Below, one piece after another: positions 7,505 through 16,422 of a stretch of 33,993 bases of DNA (position 1 is the stretch's first letter; every line of letters begins with the position of its first letter). Source of the stretch: an uncultured Rhodospirillales bacterium. Lineage in GTDB: Bacteria; Pseudomonadota; Alphaproteobacteria; RF32; CAG-239. Under the pieces are notes generated by a model. That model made no database searches, was not told where the DNA came from, and saw only the letters and a list, made by a program, of their open reading frames with translations. Made by a program: the position numbers and the translations under genes. Location: positions 1 to 33,993 of the forward strand of contig CACYYO010000014.1 of assembly GCA_902778645.1 (NCBI GenBank). The letters run 5' to 3'.

Positions 7505-9271
7505 TTACCAGGAGCTGCCGCCACCGCCTCCGCCGCCTCCGCCGGAAAAACCACCGCCCCCTGAACTTGAGGAGAAAGAAGAACCACCTGTCGATGAACC
7601 GCCATTGGCAACTGAAGGACGCATTGTATCAGATACCAACCCATCAAACTGAGGTAAATAAATAAGATTATAATTAGGGCATAAATCCGGACTTACCGTT
7701 GATATCCACTGAAATTTATCAAGTAAAATATCGGTTACACCTAAAATATATGCATATGGTAAAACATTGAATACTTGTTTCGGATCATATGTTGAAATTG
7801 CTTCTATTTTATGTTTTTCCGCTATATTGATATACCTTTTCAGGCCTTCCAGCTGCCCTTTTATTTGCCGAGTTAATTTATTGTCTTTTGGTAGGTTTGC
7901 GGCACAAATCGTTGTTATAATAGCACAAACTAAAGAAAAAACAATTTGATATATATATTCGGAGGTTATATATCCTTCTGCTCCCAATCCTATCAAAACA
8001 AGTGCTGTTAGTATATATAAAACACACCACGAAGCCTTTTGCTCGTTCCAATTCGTAACAAACATAAATAGCCCAAGAAAAGCAATAGCGAATCCTGTTA
8101 TATTTTTGAAATTAAATAAGGGTAAAATGCTAAACCCGGAAGCAAACATCACAAGACAGAAGAGTATCGCAATAACTGAACGGTACATAAACTGCGTTCT
8201 GGGCACATCTACAGAATCTTTTTCAAACATATCTCCCATCGGAGGGGTGCTTGATAAAATTTTTCGACAAGTCAGATAAAATAATGACGATGTTTCCAAA
8301 TCCTTCTTTGTTACGATATCTTTGCTGTTAAATATTGAATTAAATAACTCTTCCTCAGTACAGGTTGGTTCTTCATACTCTTTTAATTTATGAAGAACAA
8401 AATCTTTTTCACTGTTTTCTATTTTGATGTATCCTTTATTCGCCAAATCAATAAGTGAGGCAGTAAGTCCTGCCTTTGTTATTTCCTTGCGATAATACAT
8501 TTCCGCATCTAAAACATTACGGCAATCTTCTGGGAGCTTAAAGGAAACAATAGGAATGACCATTTCGTCTTTACCATATTTATACCATATGATACAGGCT
8601 TTGGTTGTAAGTAATACGATAACCAATAAAATAATGTAACTTACCCAGTTATGGTATCTATTAAAATATCCATCGGGAACCGGTGTCCTGAATGTTATAC
8701 CTTCTCCCGGACTAAGTATTCTGGTGGTTTCTCCGGTTATGACATTGCCGTTTATTGTATATTCCGCCCCTTCGCTAAAACCTCGCACCCCATATCTGCC
8801 AATAGAGAGCCCGGCTTCTTTGGGGTTTATGTTTTCCGGCAATGTTATCTTGAATTGAGCATGATCTATCGGGACTTTCCACTCTGTTCCTATAATATTG
8901 TGATAAAACTCATTTTTGTTATCGTGATAATTATAGTGATATTTTATTTTGTAGGTCTTATCCCCTGAAATAAGTATAGCGGCATTACCAATTTTAACAG
9001 ATACCTCATTCTTATTTTTAGATACTTGGTACTCATCACCCTCAACCCGAACACCTGTAATGGACGCATTTTTATAAGGAATATCTCTTATTAATCCATG
9101 GGACGAAGATTTAAAAAAGACGCTGATTGTCTCAGTCACAGTAACTTGCTTATTTTTGTTAACAAACAAGTCCACATTGTAGTCTTTTATCCAGAAATTC
9201 TCTGCCATGGCGGAACGTGCTGTCAAACAGACGATAGCACTTACCAGAAGAACGCATATTCCTTTTTTCAT
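7505..9271 (-). CDS. DUF2207 membrane protein with glycine-rich tail
   Basis: A 588-residue envelope protein. The N-terminal signal peptide (MKKGICVLLVSAIVCLTARS, cleavage after AMA) precedes an extracytoplasmic DUF2207 domain (ENFWIKDYNVDLFVNKNKQV through FRTPVPDGYF). One helix follows (YIILLVIVLLTTKACIIWY), then a cytoplasmic stretch, two to four helices in the middle, and a very glycine/serine-rich end (SSGGGGFSGGGGGGGGGSSW). The frame is open upstream to 9370, but that overlaps lemA; the ATG at 9271 gives the clean signal peptide. It lies 13 bases after lemA. LemA and DUF2207 genes commonly pair in bacteria; the function is poorly defined, probably related to the envelope. Confidence 0.88.
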   Translation of the reverse strand: MKKGICVLLVSAIVCLTARSAMAENFWIKDYNVDLFVNKNKQVTVTETISVFFKSSSHGLIRDIPYKNASITGVRVEGDEYQVSKNKNEVSVKIGNAAILISGDKTYKIKYHYNYHDNKNEFYHNIIGTEWKVPIDHAQFKITLPENINPKEAGLSIGRYGVRGFSEGAEYTINGNVITGETTRILSPGEGITFRTPVPDGYFNRYHNWVSYIILLVIVLLTTKACIIWYKYGKDEMVIPIVSFKLPEDCRNVLDAEMYYRKEITKAGLTASLIDLANKGYIKIENSEKDFVLHKLKEYEEPTCTEEELFNSIFNSKDIVTKKDLETSSLFYLTCRKILSSTPPMGDMFEKDSVDVPRTQFMYRSVIAILFCLVMFASGFSILPLFNFKNITGFAIAFLGLFMFVTNWNEQKASWCVLYILTALVLIGLGAEGYITSEYIYQIVFSLVCAIITTICAANLPKDNKLTRQIKGQLEGLKRYINIAEKHKIEAISTYDPKQVFNVLPYAYILGVTDILLDKFQWISTVSPDLCPNYNLIYLPQFDGLVSDTMRPSVANGGSSTGGSSFSSSSGGGGFSGGGGGGGGGSSW

Positions 9272-9284
9272 GGTATATGACTTT

Positions 9285-9836
9285 TTAAAATTTGATTTGT
9301 ATATTTTCTCTTTGAGCTTCTTCAATTTCAAAGAATACACCTTTTTCAAATTTAAAAATAGATGCAACAATATTTGTCGGAAAAGATTCGATATACGTGT
9401 TCAGTTCTCTGATTGTCCCGTTATAATATTTTCTTGAAGTAGCAATTTCACCTTCAATACTTGCCAGCTCCTGAGATAATTGTTGGAAATTATCACTTGC
9501 TTTCAGATCCGGATAATTTTCGGCAACAGCAAGCAATTTGGATAATCCCATAGAAAGTTTGCTGTTAACCTCTACTTTCTCATTATCTGACATATTCCCG
9601 TAATTCAGATTTCTTAATTTGGTAACATCCTCTAAAACACCTTTTTCATGCTGAGCGTAACCTTTGGTGGTTTCAAGCAGGTTAGGGATTAAATCCCAAC
9701 GTTTTTTCAGATATACATCCATTGTTGAAAAGGCTTCTTCTTTATAGTTTCTTAGGGCAATGCCTCTATTGTAAGCCCACCAAAACCATAACCCCAAAAC
9801 AACCAAAATACCGGCAATTGCACCTAAAACAGTCAT
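9285..9836 (-). CDS. lemA: LemA family protein
   Basis: A 183-residue protein with an N-terminal membrane helix (VLGAIAGILVVLGLWFWWAY) and a helical domain carrying the family signature (KKRWDLIPNLLETTKGYAQHEKGVLEDVTKLRN, then LAVAENYPDLKASDNFQQL and YYNGTIRELNTYIESFPTNI). LemA proteins have an N-terminal anchor and a coiled helical bundle; the biochemical role is not settled. AGAGGTGG precedes the ATG. It is followed after 13 bases by the DUF2207 gene, the usual partner. Confidence 0.94.
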   Translation of the reverse strand: MTVLGAIAGILVVLGLWFWWAYNRGIALRNYKEEAFSTMDVYLKKRWDLIPNLLETTKGYAQHEKGVLEDVTKLRNLNYGNMSDNEKVEVNSKLSMGLSKLLAVAENYPDLKASDNFQQLSQELASIEGEIATSRKYYNGTIRELNTYIESFPTNIVASIFKFEKGVFFEIEEAQRENIQIKF

Positions 9837-9933
9837 AGTCCACCTCTTTTTAATTGAATTAAACTCTGGAGTGGATTTTAATAGAACTATCTATAAAGTC
9901 AATTCTTGGGGAACTTTTAGTAACAAGTCATCT

Positions 9934-11190
9934 CTACCCGACAATCGGAAACTTGTGACATAAGGCAATGACCTCATTCTTGACTTTTTCGATTATCTGT
10001 TCCTGTTGCGGGGTGTTAATCGCATCTAAGACTTCAACAATCCACTCGCCGATTTGTTTGAACTCAGCCTCTTTGAAACCGCGTGTTGTTCCTGCCGGTG
10101 AGCCGAGGCGGATACCTGATGTTACCTTTGGGGGTTGCGGATCATAGGGAATCGCGTTCTTATTGCAAGTGATATGCGCTTTTTCCAACATTTCCGCCAC
10201 AACATTACCGGTTAAATTCTTCGGACGCAGGTCAACCAAGATTAAATGCGTATCCGTTCCGTCTGTTACCAAACTCAAACCTTTAGACTTAAGAACTTCA
10301 CCTAAAACTTTAGCATTTTGCTTGACTTGACGTGCATATTCTTTGAACTGAGGGGTTAAATCTTCAGCAAAACAAACCGCCTTGGCGGCAATAACGTGCA
10401 TTAACGGTCCGCCCTGTGTGCCGGGGAAAATTGCCGAGTTAATCCTTTTGGCAATCTCGGCATTGTTGGTTAAAATCATCCCTCCTCGCGGGCCACGCAA
10501 GGTTTTGTGAGTCGTTGTCGTTACAACATCAGCATACTCAAGAGGGTTGGGGTGTTCTCCGGCAGCGACTAATCCTGCAAAGTGTGCCATATCGACCATC
10601 AGGTAAGCCCCTACTTCATCAGCAATTTTACGAAAACGGGCAAAGTCAATCACTCTCGGATAAGCTGAGCCGCCGGCAATAATTAGCTTGGGTTTATTCT
10701 CTCGGGCTAATTGTTCAACCTGTTCGTAATCAATCAAGCCCGTGTCTTTGCAAACCCCATACTGAACAGACTTCAGCCATTTGCCGGAAATAGAAACTTT
10801 TGAGCCGTGGGTTAGGTGTCCGCCGGCATCCAAAGACATTCCCATAATGCAATCACAAGGTTGCAACAGAGCGACATAGACTGCGGTGTTTGCCTGACTG
10901 CCGGAATGCGGTTGAACATTCACAAATTCGGCATTAAAGAGTTTTTTAGCACGTTCAATGGCTAAATTTTCAACCACATCAACATATTCACATCCGCCAT
11001 AATAGCGATGTGCGGGATACCCTTCGGCATATTTATTAGTGAGGATTGAGCCTTGTGCCTCGAGAACGGCACGAGAAACAATATTCTCAGAGGCAATTAA
11101 TTCGATTTGTTCCTGCTGACGTTTTGCCTCTTGCTGAATAGCATTAAAAATATCTTTATCTTCGGTTTGTAAATCTTGTGTAAAATCCAT
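9934..11190 (-). CDS. glyA: Serine hydroxymethyltransferase
   Basis: A 418-residue PLP enzyme that interconverts serine and glycine with tetrahydrofolate, supplying one-carbon units. Visible features are [11 protein letters not shown] near the N-terminus, [26 protein letters not shown], and the PLP lysine in [14 protein letters not shown] (K229). [29 protein letters not shown] and the family-typical C-terminus follow, at full length. AAGGAG lies 8 bases before the ATG. It follows rpiB on the same strand with a 61-base spacer that holds a REP-like palindrome. The rpiB-glyA order is common in proteobacteria. Confidence 0.98.
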   Translation of the reverse strand: MDFTQDLQTEDKDIFNAIQQEAKRQQEQIELIASENIVSRAVLEAQGSILTNKYAEGYPAHRYYGGCEYVDVVENLAIERAKKLFNAEFVNVQPHSGSQANTAVYVALLQPCDCIMGMSLDAGGHLTHGSKVSISGKWLKSVQYGVCKDTGLIDYEQVEQLARENKPKLIIAGGSAYPRVIDFARFRKIADEVGAYLMVDMAHFAGLVAAGEHPNPLEYADVVTTTTHKTLRGPRGGMILTNNAEIAKRINSAIFPGTQGGPLMHVIAAKAVCFAEDLTPQFKEYARQVKQNAKVLGEVLKSKGLSLVTDGTDTHLILVDLRPKNLTGNVVAEMLEKAHITCNKNAIPYDPQPPKVTSGIRLGSPAGTTRGFKEAEFKQIGEWIVEVLDAINTPQQEQIIEKVKNEVIALCHKFPIVG

Positions 11191-11219
11191 TATGAGCTCC
11201 TTATTTTAACCCTACCTAA

Positions 11220-11241
11220 CCTCCCCTTCGACAAGGGGAGG
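11220..11241. repeat. REP-like palindrome between rpiB and glyA
   Basis: CCTCCCCTT and AAGGGGAGG form a perfect 9-bp stem around a CGAC loop. There is no adjacent T-run, so it is not a classical terminator. It could stabilise the rpiB 3' end or lower glyA expression relative to rpiB. It resembles the C/T-rich palindromes at 1683 and 1830. Confidence 0.65.
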
Positions 11242-11251
11242 AATATTGTGC

Positions 11252-11680
11252 TTATTTATCTAATTTATCTATTCTTCTTTGGTGGCGACCACCCTCAAAT
11301 TCCGTTTGCAGAAAAATATCCATACGGCGGCAAGCCTCTTCTTTTGTCATCGTGCGGCCTCCAAAAACGGCAACATTGGCATTATTATGCTCTCGGGCGA
11401 GACGTGCGATATCATCACTGTAAAGAATCGCGGCGCGAATCCCTTTATGACGATTTGCGGCAATTGATATGCCTATACCTGTTCCGCAAACAAGAATTCC
11501 CGTTTCATATGCTCCTGAGAGAATCGCTTGGCAAAGTTTCTCAGCCATATCGGGATAATCGCAAGAATCGGAAGAATATGTTCCTAAATCCTCAAGATGT
11601 ATGCCTTTGTTTTGGTAAAAAGCAATTAAATCAGCTTTTAACTCGAACCCGCCGTGATCTGATGCTATGGCTATTTTCAT
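11252..11680 (-). CDS. rpiB: Ribose-5-phosphate isomerase B
   Basis: A 142-residue enzyme that interconverts ribose 5-phosphate and ribulose 5-phosphate in the pentose phosphate pathway. MKIAIASDHGGFELK opens the protein (D8, H9), and the catalytic cysteine is C65 in LVCGTGIGISIAANR. The HNNANVAVFGGRTM region follows, and the C-terminus is typical (EFEGGRHQRRIDKL). The frame is open further upstream, but ATG 11680 has an AAGGAG seven to eight bases before it and gives the family N-terminus. It is the first gene of the rpiB-glyA unit and diverges from the tRNA operon. Confidence 0.97.
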   Translation of the reverse strand: MKIAIASDHGGFELKADLIAFYQNKGIHLEDLGTYSSDSCDYPDMAEKLCQAILSGAYETGILVCGTGIGISIAANRHKGIRAAILYSDDIARLAREHNNANVAVFGGRTMTKEEACRRMDIFLQTEFEGGRHQRRIDKLDK

Positions 11681-11782
11681 CTTTATTCTCCTTAAATTAC
11701 ACATATCATATTCAACAATTCTCATAAAAAAAGAGTTTTTTAGCATATTTTCAAAAAAAGTGAATAAAGTGCAAAAAAAATG

Positions 11783-11811
11783 TTGACGTGAATAAAAAAG
11801 TTTGTATATAT
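11783..11811 (+). promoter_or_regulatory. Strong promoter of the tRNA-Cys/tRNA-Asn operon
   Basis: TTGACG (11783-11788), a 16-17-base spacer, then TATATA/ATATAT (11805-11811). The mature tRNA-Cys begins about 33 bases after the -10, leaving room for a short leader. Confidence 0.65.
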
Positions 11812-11843
11812 AGTCTTTGTCGAATGGATGAGGTATCCCAGTT

Positions 11844-11918
11844 GGCCGGTTGGCAGAGTGGCTCATGCAGAGGACTGCAAATCCTTGTACATCGGTTCAA
11901 TTCCGGTACCGGCCTCCA
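11844..11918 (+). tRNA. tRNA-Cys (anticodon GCA)
   Basis: The acceptor stem GGCCGGT pairs with ACCGGCC. The discriminator base is U (expected for tRNA-Cys) and CCA is encoded. The anticodon loop CTGCAAA carries GCA, and the T-arm reads CGGTTCAATTCCG. It is the first tRNA of the pair and lies 26 bases before tRNA-Asn. Confidence 0.97.
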
Positions 11919-11944
11919 AAAATTTGACATTTACCGCGTATTAT

Positions 11945-12019
11945 TCCGGCTTAGCTCAGCGGTAGAGCAATCGGCTGTTAACCGATTGGTCGCCTGTTCG
12001 AATCAGGCAGCCGGAGCCA
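11945..12019 (+). tRNA. tRNA-Asn (anticodon GTT)
   Basis: The acceptor stem TCCGGCT pairs with AGCCGGA, the discriminator is G, and CCA is encoded. The D-arm is GCTCAGCGGTAGAGC, the anticodon loop CTGTTAA and the T-arm CCTGTTCGAATCAGG. Its 3' end forms the left copy of the 54-bp direct repeat that bounds the 12012-17691 island, so this tRNA gene is the apparent integration target. Confidence 0.98.
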
Positions 12020-12065
12020 ACAAAATAAACGTCGCTTTTATAGCGGCGTTTTTTTTGTTGCTTTC
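12012..12065 (+). repeat. Left direct repeat (attL-like): tRNA-Asn 3' end plus terminator
   Basis: Matches 17638-17691 at 51 of 54 positions, without gaps (differences at 12026, 12042 and 12044). The repeat covers the last eight bases of tRNA-Asn including CCA, the spacer ACAAAA, the terminator hairpin and the T-run. Confidence 0.85.
12030..12056 (+). terminator. Terminator of the tRNA operon
   Basis: CGTCGCT pairs with AGCGGCG (7 bp, one wobble) around loop TTTAT, followed by eight T. A second, slightly changed copy lies at 17656-17682. Confidence 0.9.
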
Positions 12066-12220
12066 GGGTATCTGATGAGAGCGGCGACCAACGGGAGCCT
12101 GTTTGACTTGAAGTGCCAGCGGCGCATCGTGTCGGTGGCGTTGAAAGCGGCGAAGTGTAATGAGCCAATCTGTGGCAGCCGGAGCCACAGATTACAAAGG
12201 ACGAGAAATCGTCCTTTTTT
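12066..12220 (+). ncRNA. Candidate structured RNA at the left end of the island
   Basis: A G+C-rich block in AT-rich surroundings. It ends in two consecutive hairpins. The first (12167-12193) has arms AATCTGTGGC and GCCACAGATT around the loop AGCCGGA. The second (12196-12217) has arms AAAGGACGA and TCGTCCTTT around a GAAA tetraloop, followed by a T-run, and is a perfect intrinsic terminator. The first hairpin contains a 14-base exact copy (12174-12187) of the tRNA-Asn 3' end. No separate promoter is obvious; read-through from the tRNA operon is possible. Short open frames here on both strands have no ribosome-binding site and look spurious. I match no known RNA family. Confidence 0.45.
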
Positions 12221-12345
12221 TCTTTTGTTTCCAAGGCTTTCAGCGAGTTTGAATGTTTGATATGAAATAAGCCTTATCCCGGATAATCTTCGAACTTTTT
12301 AGAGTAAGAAGATAACAAAATCAAGCAGTTAGTAAGTTTAGCGTA
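12221..12345. other. Intergenic stretch, nothing coding
   Basis: AT-rich DNA between the candidate RNA terminator and the stop of the methylase gene. The only structure I see is a 13-bp dyad, TTATCC-C-GGATAA, at 12274-12286. Confidence 0.4.
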
Positions 12346-14811
12346 CTATTTCAAGAATCCAAGTTCATAAACCATAGGACGCATTTTATCGGCAAGGATT
12401 TTGTATAGTTCTTGAAATTCTTTTAAGTCGTCAGGAAAATATTCTTTCAACACAGCTTTTATCTGATACCAACCGCAATCCCAGTTCATTATTTGGTATT
12501 CAGGATGCTCTTGATTAAACATTTCTCTATATTTGAAAGATTTTTTGGTCAAATCTATTGCTTTGTTCAAAACATCTTGAGCTTCTTTTGAAAGTTCAAT
12601 TTCTTGTAACTTTTTATAAACAAATCTTTCTTCAGATACTTTGGCACCATTATAAGTAAAATCAAAATTATTTTCATTTGCCAATTTCATAATTTCATCT
12701 TTTGACATAAAGAAAAATTCATTTTTAATGTCCCAAGTTTTGTTTTCAAACTCAATATTTCTTAGCGAACTTTGTTGTGAAGCTGATTGAAATAAAGAAT
12801 ATATAATGCTGTCATTTTTAAATTCTTGCCATTTTTCGTGTTCGGTATTTGGAATCAGAAATGTATCTTTGTCGTTTATCCAATTGCCTATTACCAGTTT
12901 TCTTGTAGAAAACATTGTTACAACTTCATCAAAATTTTCTGGCAAAACGGATAAACCATTTGCATTACTGCTATCACAGCTTGTAAATATGGCTACCTTC
13001 AAGGCACTATTGTACACATCATTACCAACATTCAGATAGCATCCTAACGCATTTTTATCAATTTGTGTATTGGTATTGTTTCCAATTTTCACATTTATTC
13101 CAGTTGATAATGTTGGTTTTTTTACTTTTTCCAATTCTACATTTTTTAAGGGTTCTTTTATCCAATCTTTTCCTGTTTTCTCTCCATCAGTATTATAAAT
13201 AATTTTGTTACCGGTAATTTTAATTTCTCCATCATTTTCCGAAACTAAATTGTGAATAAAATCCATCTTATTTGAGGTCTCACCATTACTCCAAATTGTA
13301 AAATCAATTCCCCATTTATCTGATACATCAGCAAAGCAAGAAGCATTAAATAGAATACCATTTTTATATTCAAAATTTCTCAAAAATTCTCTTCTAAATG
13401 CTTCAAATGTTGTACCGCTAAGATATATAGGTTTACAAAACAATCCAATGTGTACATTCGTTAGGTTAAAATGCTGTTTAATTAAACAAATGCGATATAT
13501 AAATTGAGCAAAAAGATTTTTACTGGCTTCTTGCATTTTATATTTGACCATTTTGTCATATATTCTCGTTTTACAAGCATCTTTACCTTTACCTTGTGTT
13601 TCCCCTTTTCCCATATTTGAAGAAGCCGTTGCATATGGCGGATTAATAAAAAAAACTAACGGTTTATTTTGCTCTAATGCTTCGTACAACTTTGGCGGTA
13701 ATTTACTTCCGAAAAGGTTTGAAATATCATCATTCAAAAAATCAAATATAAATTTTGTAGCTTCCGGATTATATCTTTGTCCACAATCAAGTTCGGCTTG
13801 CTCCAATGTACTTGCATATAGTTCCTTAAAGTGATAATCCCGTGTAAGATTACCAGTTCCCCAACAACAATCCCAAACTACATATTTCTCTTTCCAATCT
13901 TCACCAAGTTGCTCTGAAAGCATTTTATGGGCATAATCTGTAAACAGTGTAGGTGTATAAAACTCTCCGCTTCTTCTGCGCTTAGTATCTTCAATTAAAC
14001 GGTCTGAAATTTCCGTAAATTTATTTTTATCTTCTGGTGAATACTCTTTTTCAAAATGGCTAAAAAATGTTTTATAATATTTGCCGTTTATATCATATTG
14101 TTTATTGTGGCATACTAATTTATTTTCATTATTGGGATGTTGATAACAATTTTCTTTATCAATAACCGCACTGATAAAAATTCCCACTAAATCATTTGGA
14201 GTTATTTTTTCGGAATTTTTTAAGACTCTTCTTGAAAAATCATCAAATATTTTTGATATGTTATGTTCCGTTATACGAATTTTTCGTATTGTATTGGTGG
14301 CAATTTCAAGTATCTTATCTGACACTTCCTTAAAGGAAAATGTTTCATTTATATCATAAACATAAGGATTAACTTCGCTGTCATTGGCAATTTTCATAAC
14401 CAATTCCGGAAATTTCTCATGCGCTCCGCTTGGAGCCACAGACCAATCAACTTTCTCATCCAAAAACTTTAGAAGAGAATTAGTATGCATTACGAAAACT
14501 TCGTTAATATCACCCACCATTACAACATTAGGTAATCTATCGCCATTCAATTCAAATTGTTTGAGATAGAATACAACTTGAGCTAAAACTTTTGCTCTTG
14601 ATACGTTATTATGCAAATCTTCATTATATTTGTATTCTATAATCAATCTCAAAAATAAATCTTTATCCACTAATCCGTCGCATTTATAAGGATGAGTAAT
14701 AGTTCCTCCCTCCTTCAAAAAGTACAAATTTATGCCTTCGTTATATACGTCTTCTACCTCGCGTTCTTCTTTCGTGCATTTGATTTTATCATAAAATTTG
14801 CTTTTAGACAT
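12346..14811 (-). CDS. Putative single-chain (type IIG-like) restriction-modification enzyme: PD-(D/E)XK nuclease fused to N6-adenine methylase
   Basis: An 821-residue protein. The N-terminal domain (about 1-120) has a PD-(D/E)XK-like pattern: YKCDGLV (D45), LIIEYKY (E59, K61), then AQVVFYLKQF. After a helical linker, a class-gamma methylase core follows: RRSGEFYTP (280-288, motif X), VWDCCWGTGNL (motif I, DxxxGTG, about 312-322) and the catalytic NPPY at 390-393 in FFINPPYA. The remaining 400 residues would hold target recognition. This order fits Eco57I/type IIG enzymes that cut and methylate with one chain, but the nuclease assignment rests on a short motif. No Shine-Dalgarno precedes the ATG. 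The gene is AT-rich, lies inside the tRNA-Asn island and has no separate specificity or restriction subunit beside it. It could also be an orphan methylase. Confidence 0.8.
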   Translation of the reverse strand: MSKSKFYDKIKCTKEEREVEDVYNEGINLYFLKEGGTITHPYKCDGLVDKDLFLRLIIEYKYNEDLHNNVSRAKVLAQVVFYLKQFELNGDRLPNVVMVGDINEVFVMHTNSLLKFLDEKVDWSVAPSGAHEKFPELVMKIANDSEVNPYVYDINETFSFKEVSDKILEIATNTIRKIRITEHNISKIFDDFSRRVLKNSEKITPNDLVGIFISAVIDKENCYQHPNNENKLVCHNKQYDINGKYYKTFFSHFEKEYSPEDKNKFTEISDRLIEDTKRRRSGEFYTPTLFTDYAHKMLSEQLGEDWKEKYVVWDCCWGTGNLTRDYHFKELYASTLEQAELDCGQRYNPEATKFIFDFLNDDISNLFGSKLPPKLYEALEQNKPLVFFINPPYATASSNMGKGETQGKGKDACKTRIYDKMVKYKMQEASKNLFAQFIYRICLIKQHFNLTNVHIGLFCKPIYLSGTTFEAFRREFLRNFEYKNGILFNASCFADVSDKWGIDFTIWSNGETSNKMDFIHNLVSENDGEIKITGNKIIYNTDGEKTGKDWIKEPLKNVELEKVKKPTLSTGINVKIGNNTNTQIDKNALGCYLNVGNDVYNSALKVAIFTSCDSSNANGLSVLPENFDEVVTMFSTRKLVIGNWINDKDTFLIPNTEHEKWQEFKNDSIIYSLFQSASQQSSLRNIEFENKTWDIKNEFFFMSKDEIMKLANENNFDFTYNGAKVSEERFVYKKLQEIELSKEAQDVLNKAIDLTKKSFKYREMFNQEHPEYQIMNWDCGWYQIKAVLKEYFPDDLKEFQELYKILADKMRPMVYELGFLK

Positions 14812-15071
14812 TTGAAACTTAGCCTCGATATTAATATTATCACATTTTAAGGTAGATTAATTTATAATAAATAAAATATCGTTAATTGTAGACAATAATA
14901 AAAGTTACATCAATCTCAGATTCCTCGTCCCAAAAGTTAAAAACAATCAAAATTTATCTCGAAAACCGCAAGCTCACCCCGGCCAACTTTTTTTCAAAAT
15001 CTATTATGCTGTCGGCATTTAAATAAAGGCAAAACGTCATTTACTGCAACATTAGTTATATCACTACTTAT
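14812..15071. other. Intergenic stretch, nothing coding
   Basis: 260 bases between the methylase start and the ATPase stop (both genes on the minus strand). It must hold the methylase promoter, but I cannot pick one confidently from the AT-rich sequence. No hairpin or repeat stands out. Confidence 0.3.
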
Positions 15072-16397
15072 CTACCCCAACTCCAGTAACCATTCTAGCA
15101 CATTCATACGTTTAATGCCGTTAGTATTGCCTGAGCCAAAGTCCATAGAGAGTAAAAACTTCGGGTAATTGTCTTCGATTTCCTCTAATGGAGCTAATTC
15201 ACGCTTTAAGACTTCCGGCTCCAGTGCATACAAAGCTACTTGGTAATATTCGACTTCACCACCACTTTTTTGAGCCACGAAGTCGACCTCTATATTTTTA
15301 CCGCCTTTATTGATTTTACCGACAGACACTTGATAGCCACGTCGCAACAACTCTAAATACACGACATTTTCTAAAATATGCCCTTGATCTATATCTTCAT
15401 GCCCAAGCAGAGCTGTACGTAAGCCAATATCAGCCACATAATATTTTGCACTGTTCTCTAAAAGCTGTTTGCCTTTAATATCATAGCGGTCGCATTTGTA
15501 CATTAAATAGCTGTCGATTAAGCCTTGTATGTAGGTCGAAATAGTCGGGACTGAAACACTAAAACCACCTGCCTTCAACCCTTTTTCGATATTTCGAACA
15601 GATGTTTCATTGCCGATATTATCAAATAAATAGCGCACCACCGCATCCAGTTTATTGCTATCACTGATTTTGAAGCGTTTAACGATATCTTTTTGAATGG
15701 TGTTGCGATAAACAGTATCCATCAAATAGTCATTGATAAGCTGACGGTCATATAAAAAGTCTAATGTTTGAGGAAAACCGCTTTCTTTAATGTAATGAGA
15801 GTAAATGGAAACTGGATTATTTAAGTCTTCGTGTTCCTTTTTGGTTTTAGCAAAAAACTGTGCCTTATAGGGATAACCGTCAAAATACTCTTTGAAAGAC
15901 AAGGGTTGCATTTTAATTTCGACATACCGTCCGCCTAAAGTATTAGCCAAATCAGATGAGAACATATACGCATTAGAACCTGTCAAATAAACATCAACAT
16001 TCTCGTGTAACCGAAGCGTGTTAGCCACTCTCTGCCAATCACGCAATAATTGTATCTCATCCAGAAAGACATAGTTCATAACTTTTGGTTGCAACAAAGC
16101 GACAATATAGTCGAGCAGTTTATTATAATTCGTTAAAAAGCCTTCTTTATCATACTCCAAACCGATTTTTTTAGTTTGTATCAAGTCTTCTAAGTTAATA
16201 TCAATAATGTTGAGCTTTTGCTTGTTTTTAGCCGCCTCTTTCATTAACTCTACTTGATATAAATAGAACAGTTTAGACTTACCGCATCGTCTGACACCTG
16301 TTACAATTTTGATTAAATCTTGTTGTGACCGCCATTTTTGAAGTTGCTCAATATATCGTGGTCTGGCTATTAAAAGTTCAGTGCTTCGTTGTTCCAT
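15072..16397 (-). CDS. AAA ATPase with C-terminal DUF4143 domain
   Basis: A 441-residue ATPase of the AAA_14/DUF4143 family. Walker A is GVRRCGKS (34-41), Walker B is YVFLDEIQ (109-116) and sensor 1 is LTGSNA. A winged-helix-like middle (VRYLFDNIGNETSVRNIEKG) follows. The C-terminal DUF4143 domain has a nuclease-like strand (NIEVDFVAQKSGGEVEYYQV), whose usual EVK-type ending is replaced by YYQVA. AAAGGAG lies before the ATG. Members are widespread, often horizontally transferred accessory genes of unproven function; some authors suspect DNA-related or toxin-like roles. Three operator-like repeats lie just upstream, and the gene lies between the methylase and secreted-protein genes of the island. 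Confidence 0.9.
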   Translation of the reverse strand: MEQRSTELLIARPRYIEQLQKWRSQQDLIKIVTGVRRCGKSKLFYLYQVELMKEAAKNKQKLNIIDINLEDLIQTKKIGLEYDKEGFLTNYNKLLDYIVALLQPKVMNYVFLDEIQLLRDWQRVANTLRLHENVDVYLTGSNAYMFSSDLANTLGGRYVEIKMQPLSFKEYFDGYPYKAQFFAKTKKEHEDLNNPVSIYSHYIKESGFPQTLDFLYDRQLINDYLMDTVYRNTIQKDIVKRFKISDSNKLDAVVRYLFDNIGNETSVRNIEKGLKAGGFSVSVPTISTYIQGLIDSYLMYKCDRYDIKGKQLLENSAKYYVADIGLRTALLGHEDIDQGHILENVVYLELLRRGYQVSVGKINKGGKNIEVDFVAQKSGGEVEYYQVALYALEPEVLKRELAPLEEIEDNYPKFLLSMDFGSGNTNGIKRMNVLEWLLELG

Positions 16398-16422
16398 TGT
16401 TTTTCTCCTTTAGAATAATTAT

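Noticed and set aside
11176-11727. 183-codon plus-strand frame antisense to rpiB
   Set aside because: It is the shadow of a clear rpiB gene, with no start signal and a protein that looks random.
11956-12260. Open frames on both strands over tRNA-Asn and the 12066-12220 block (up to 92 codons)
   Set aside because: They overlap the tRNA and terminators, have no ribosome-binding site, and their translations are low-complexity and cysteine/serine/arginine-rich without any family pattern.
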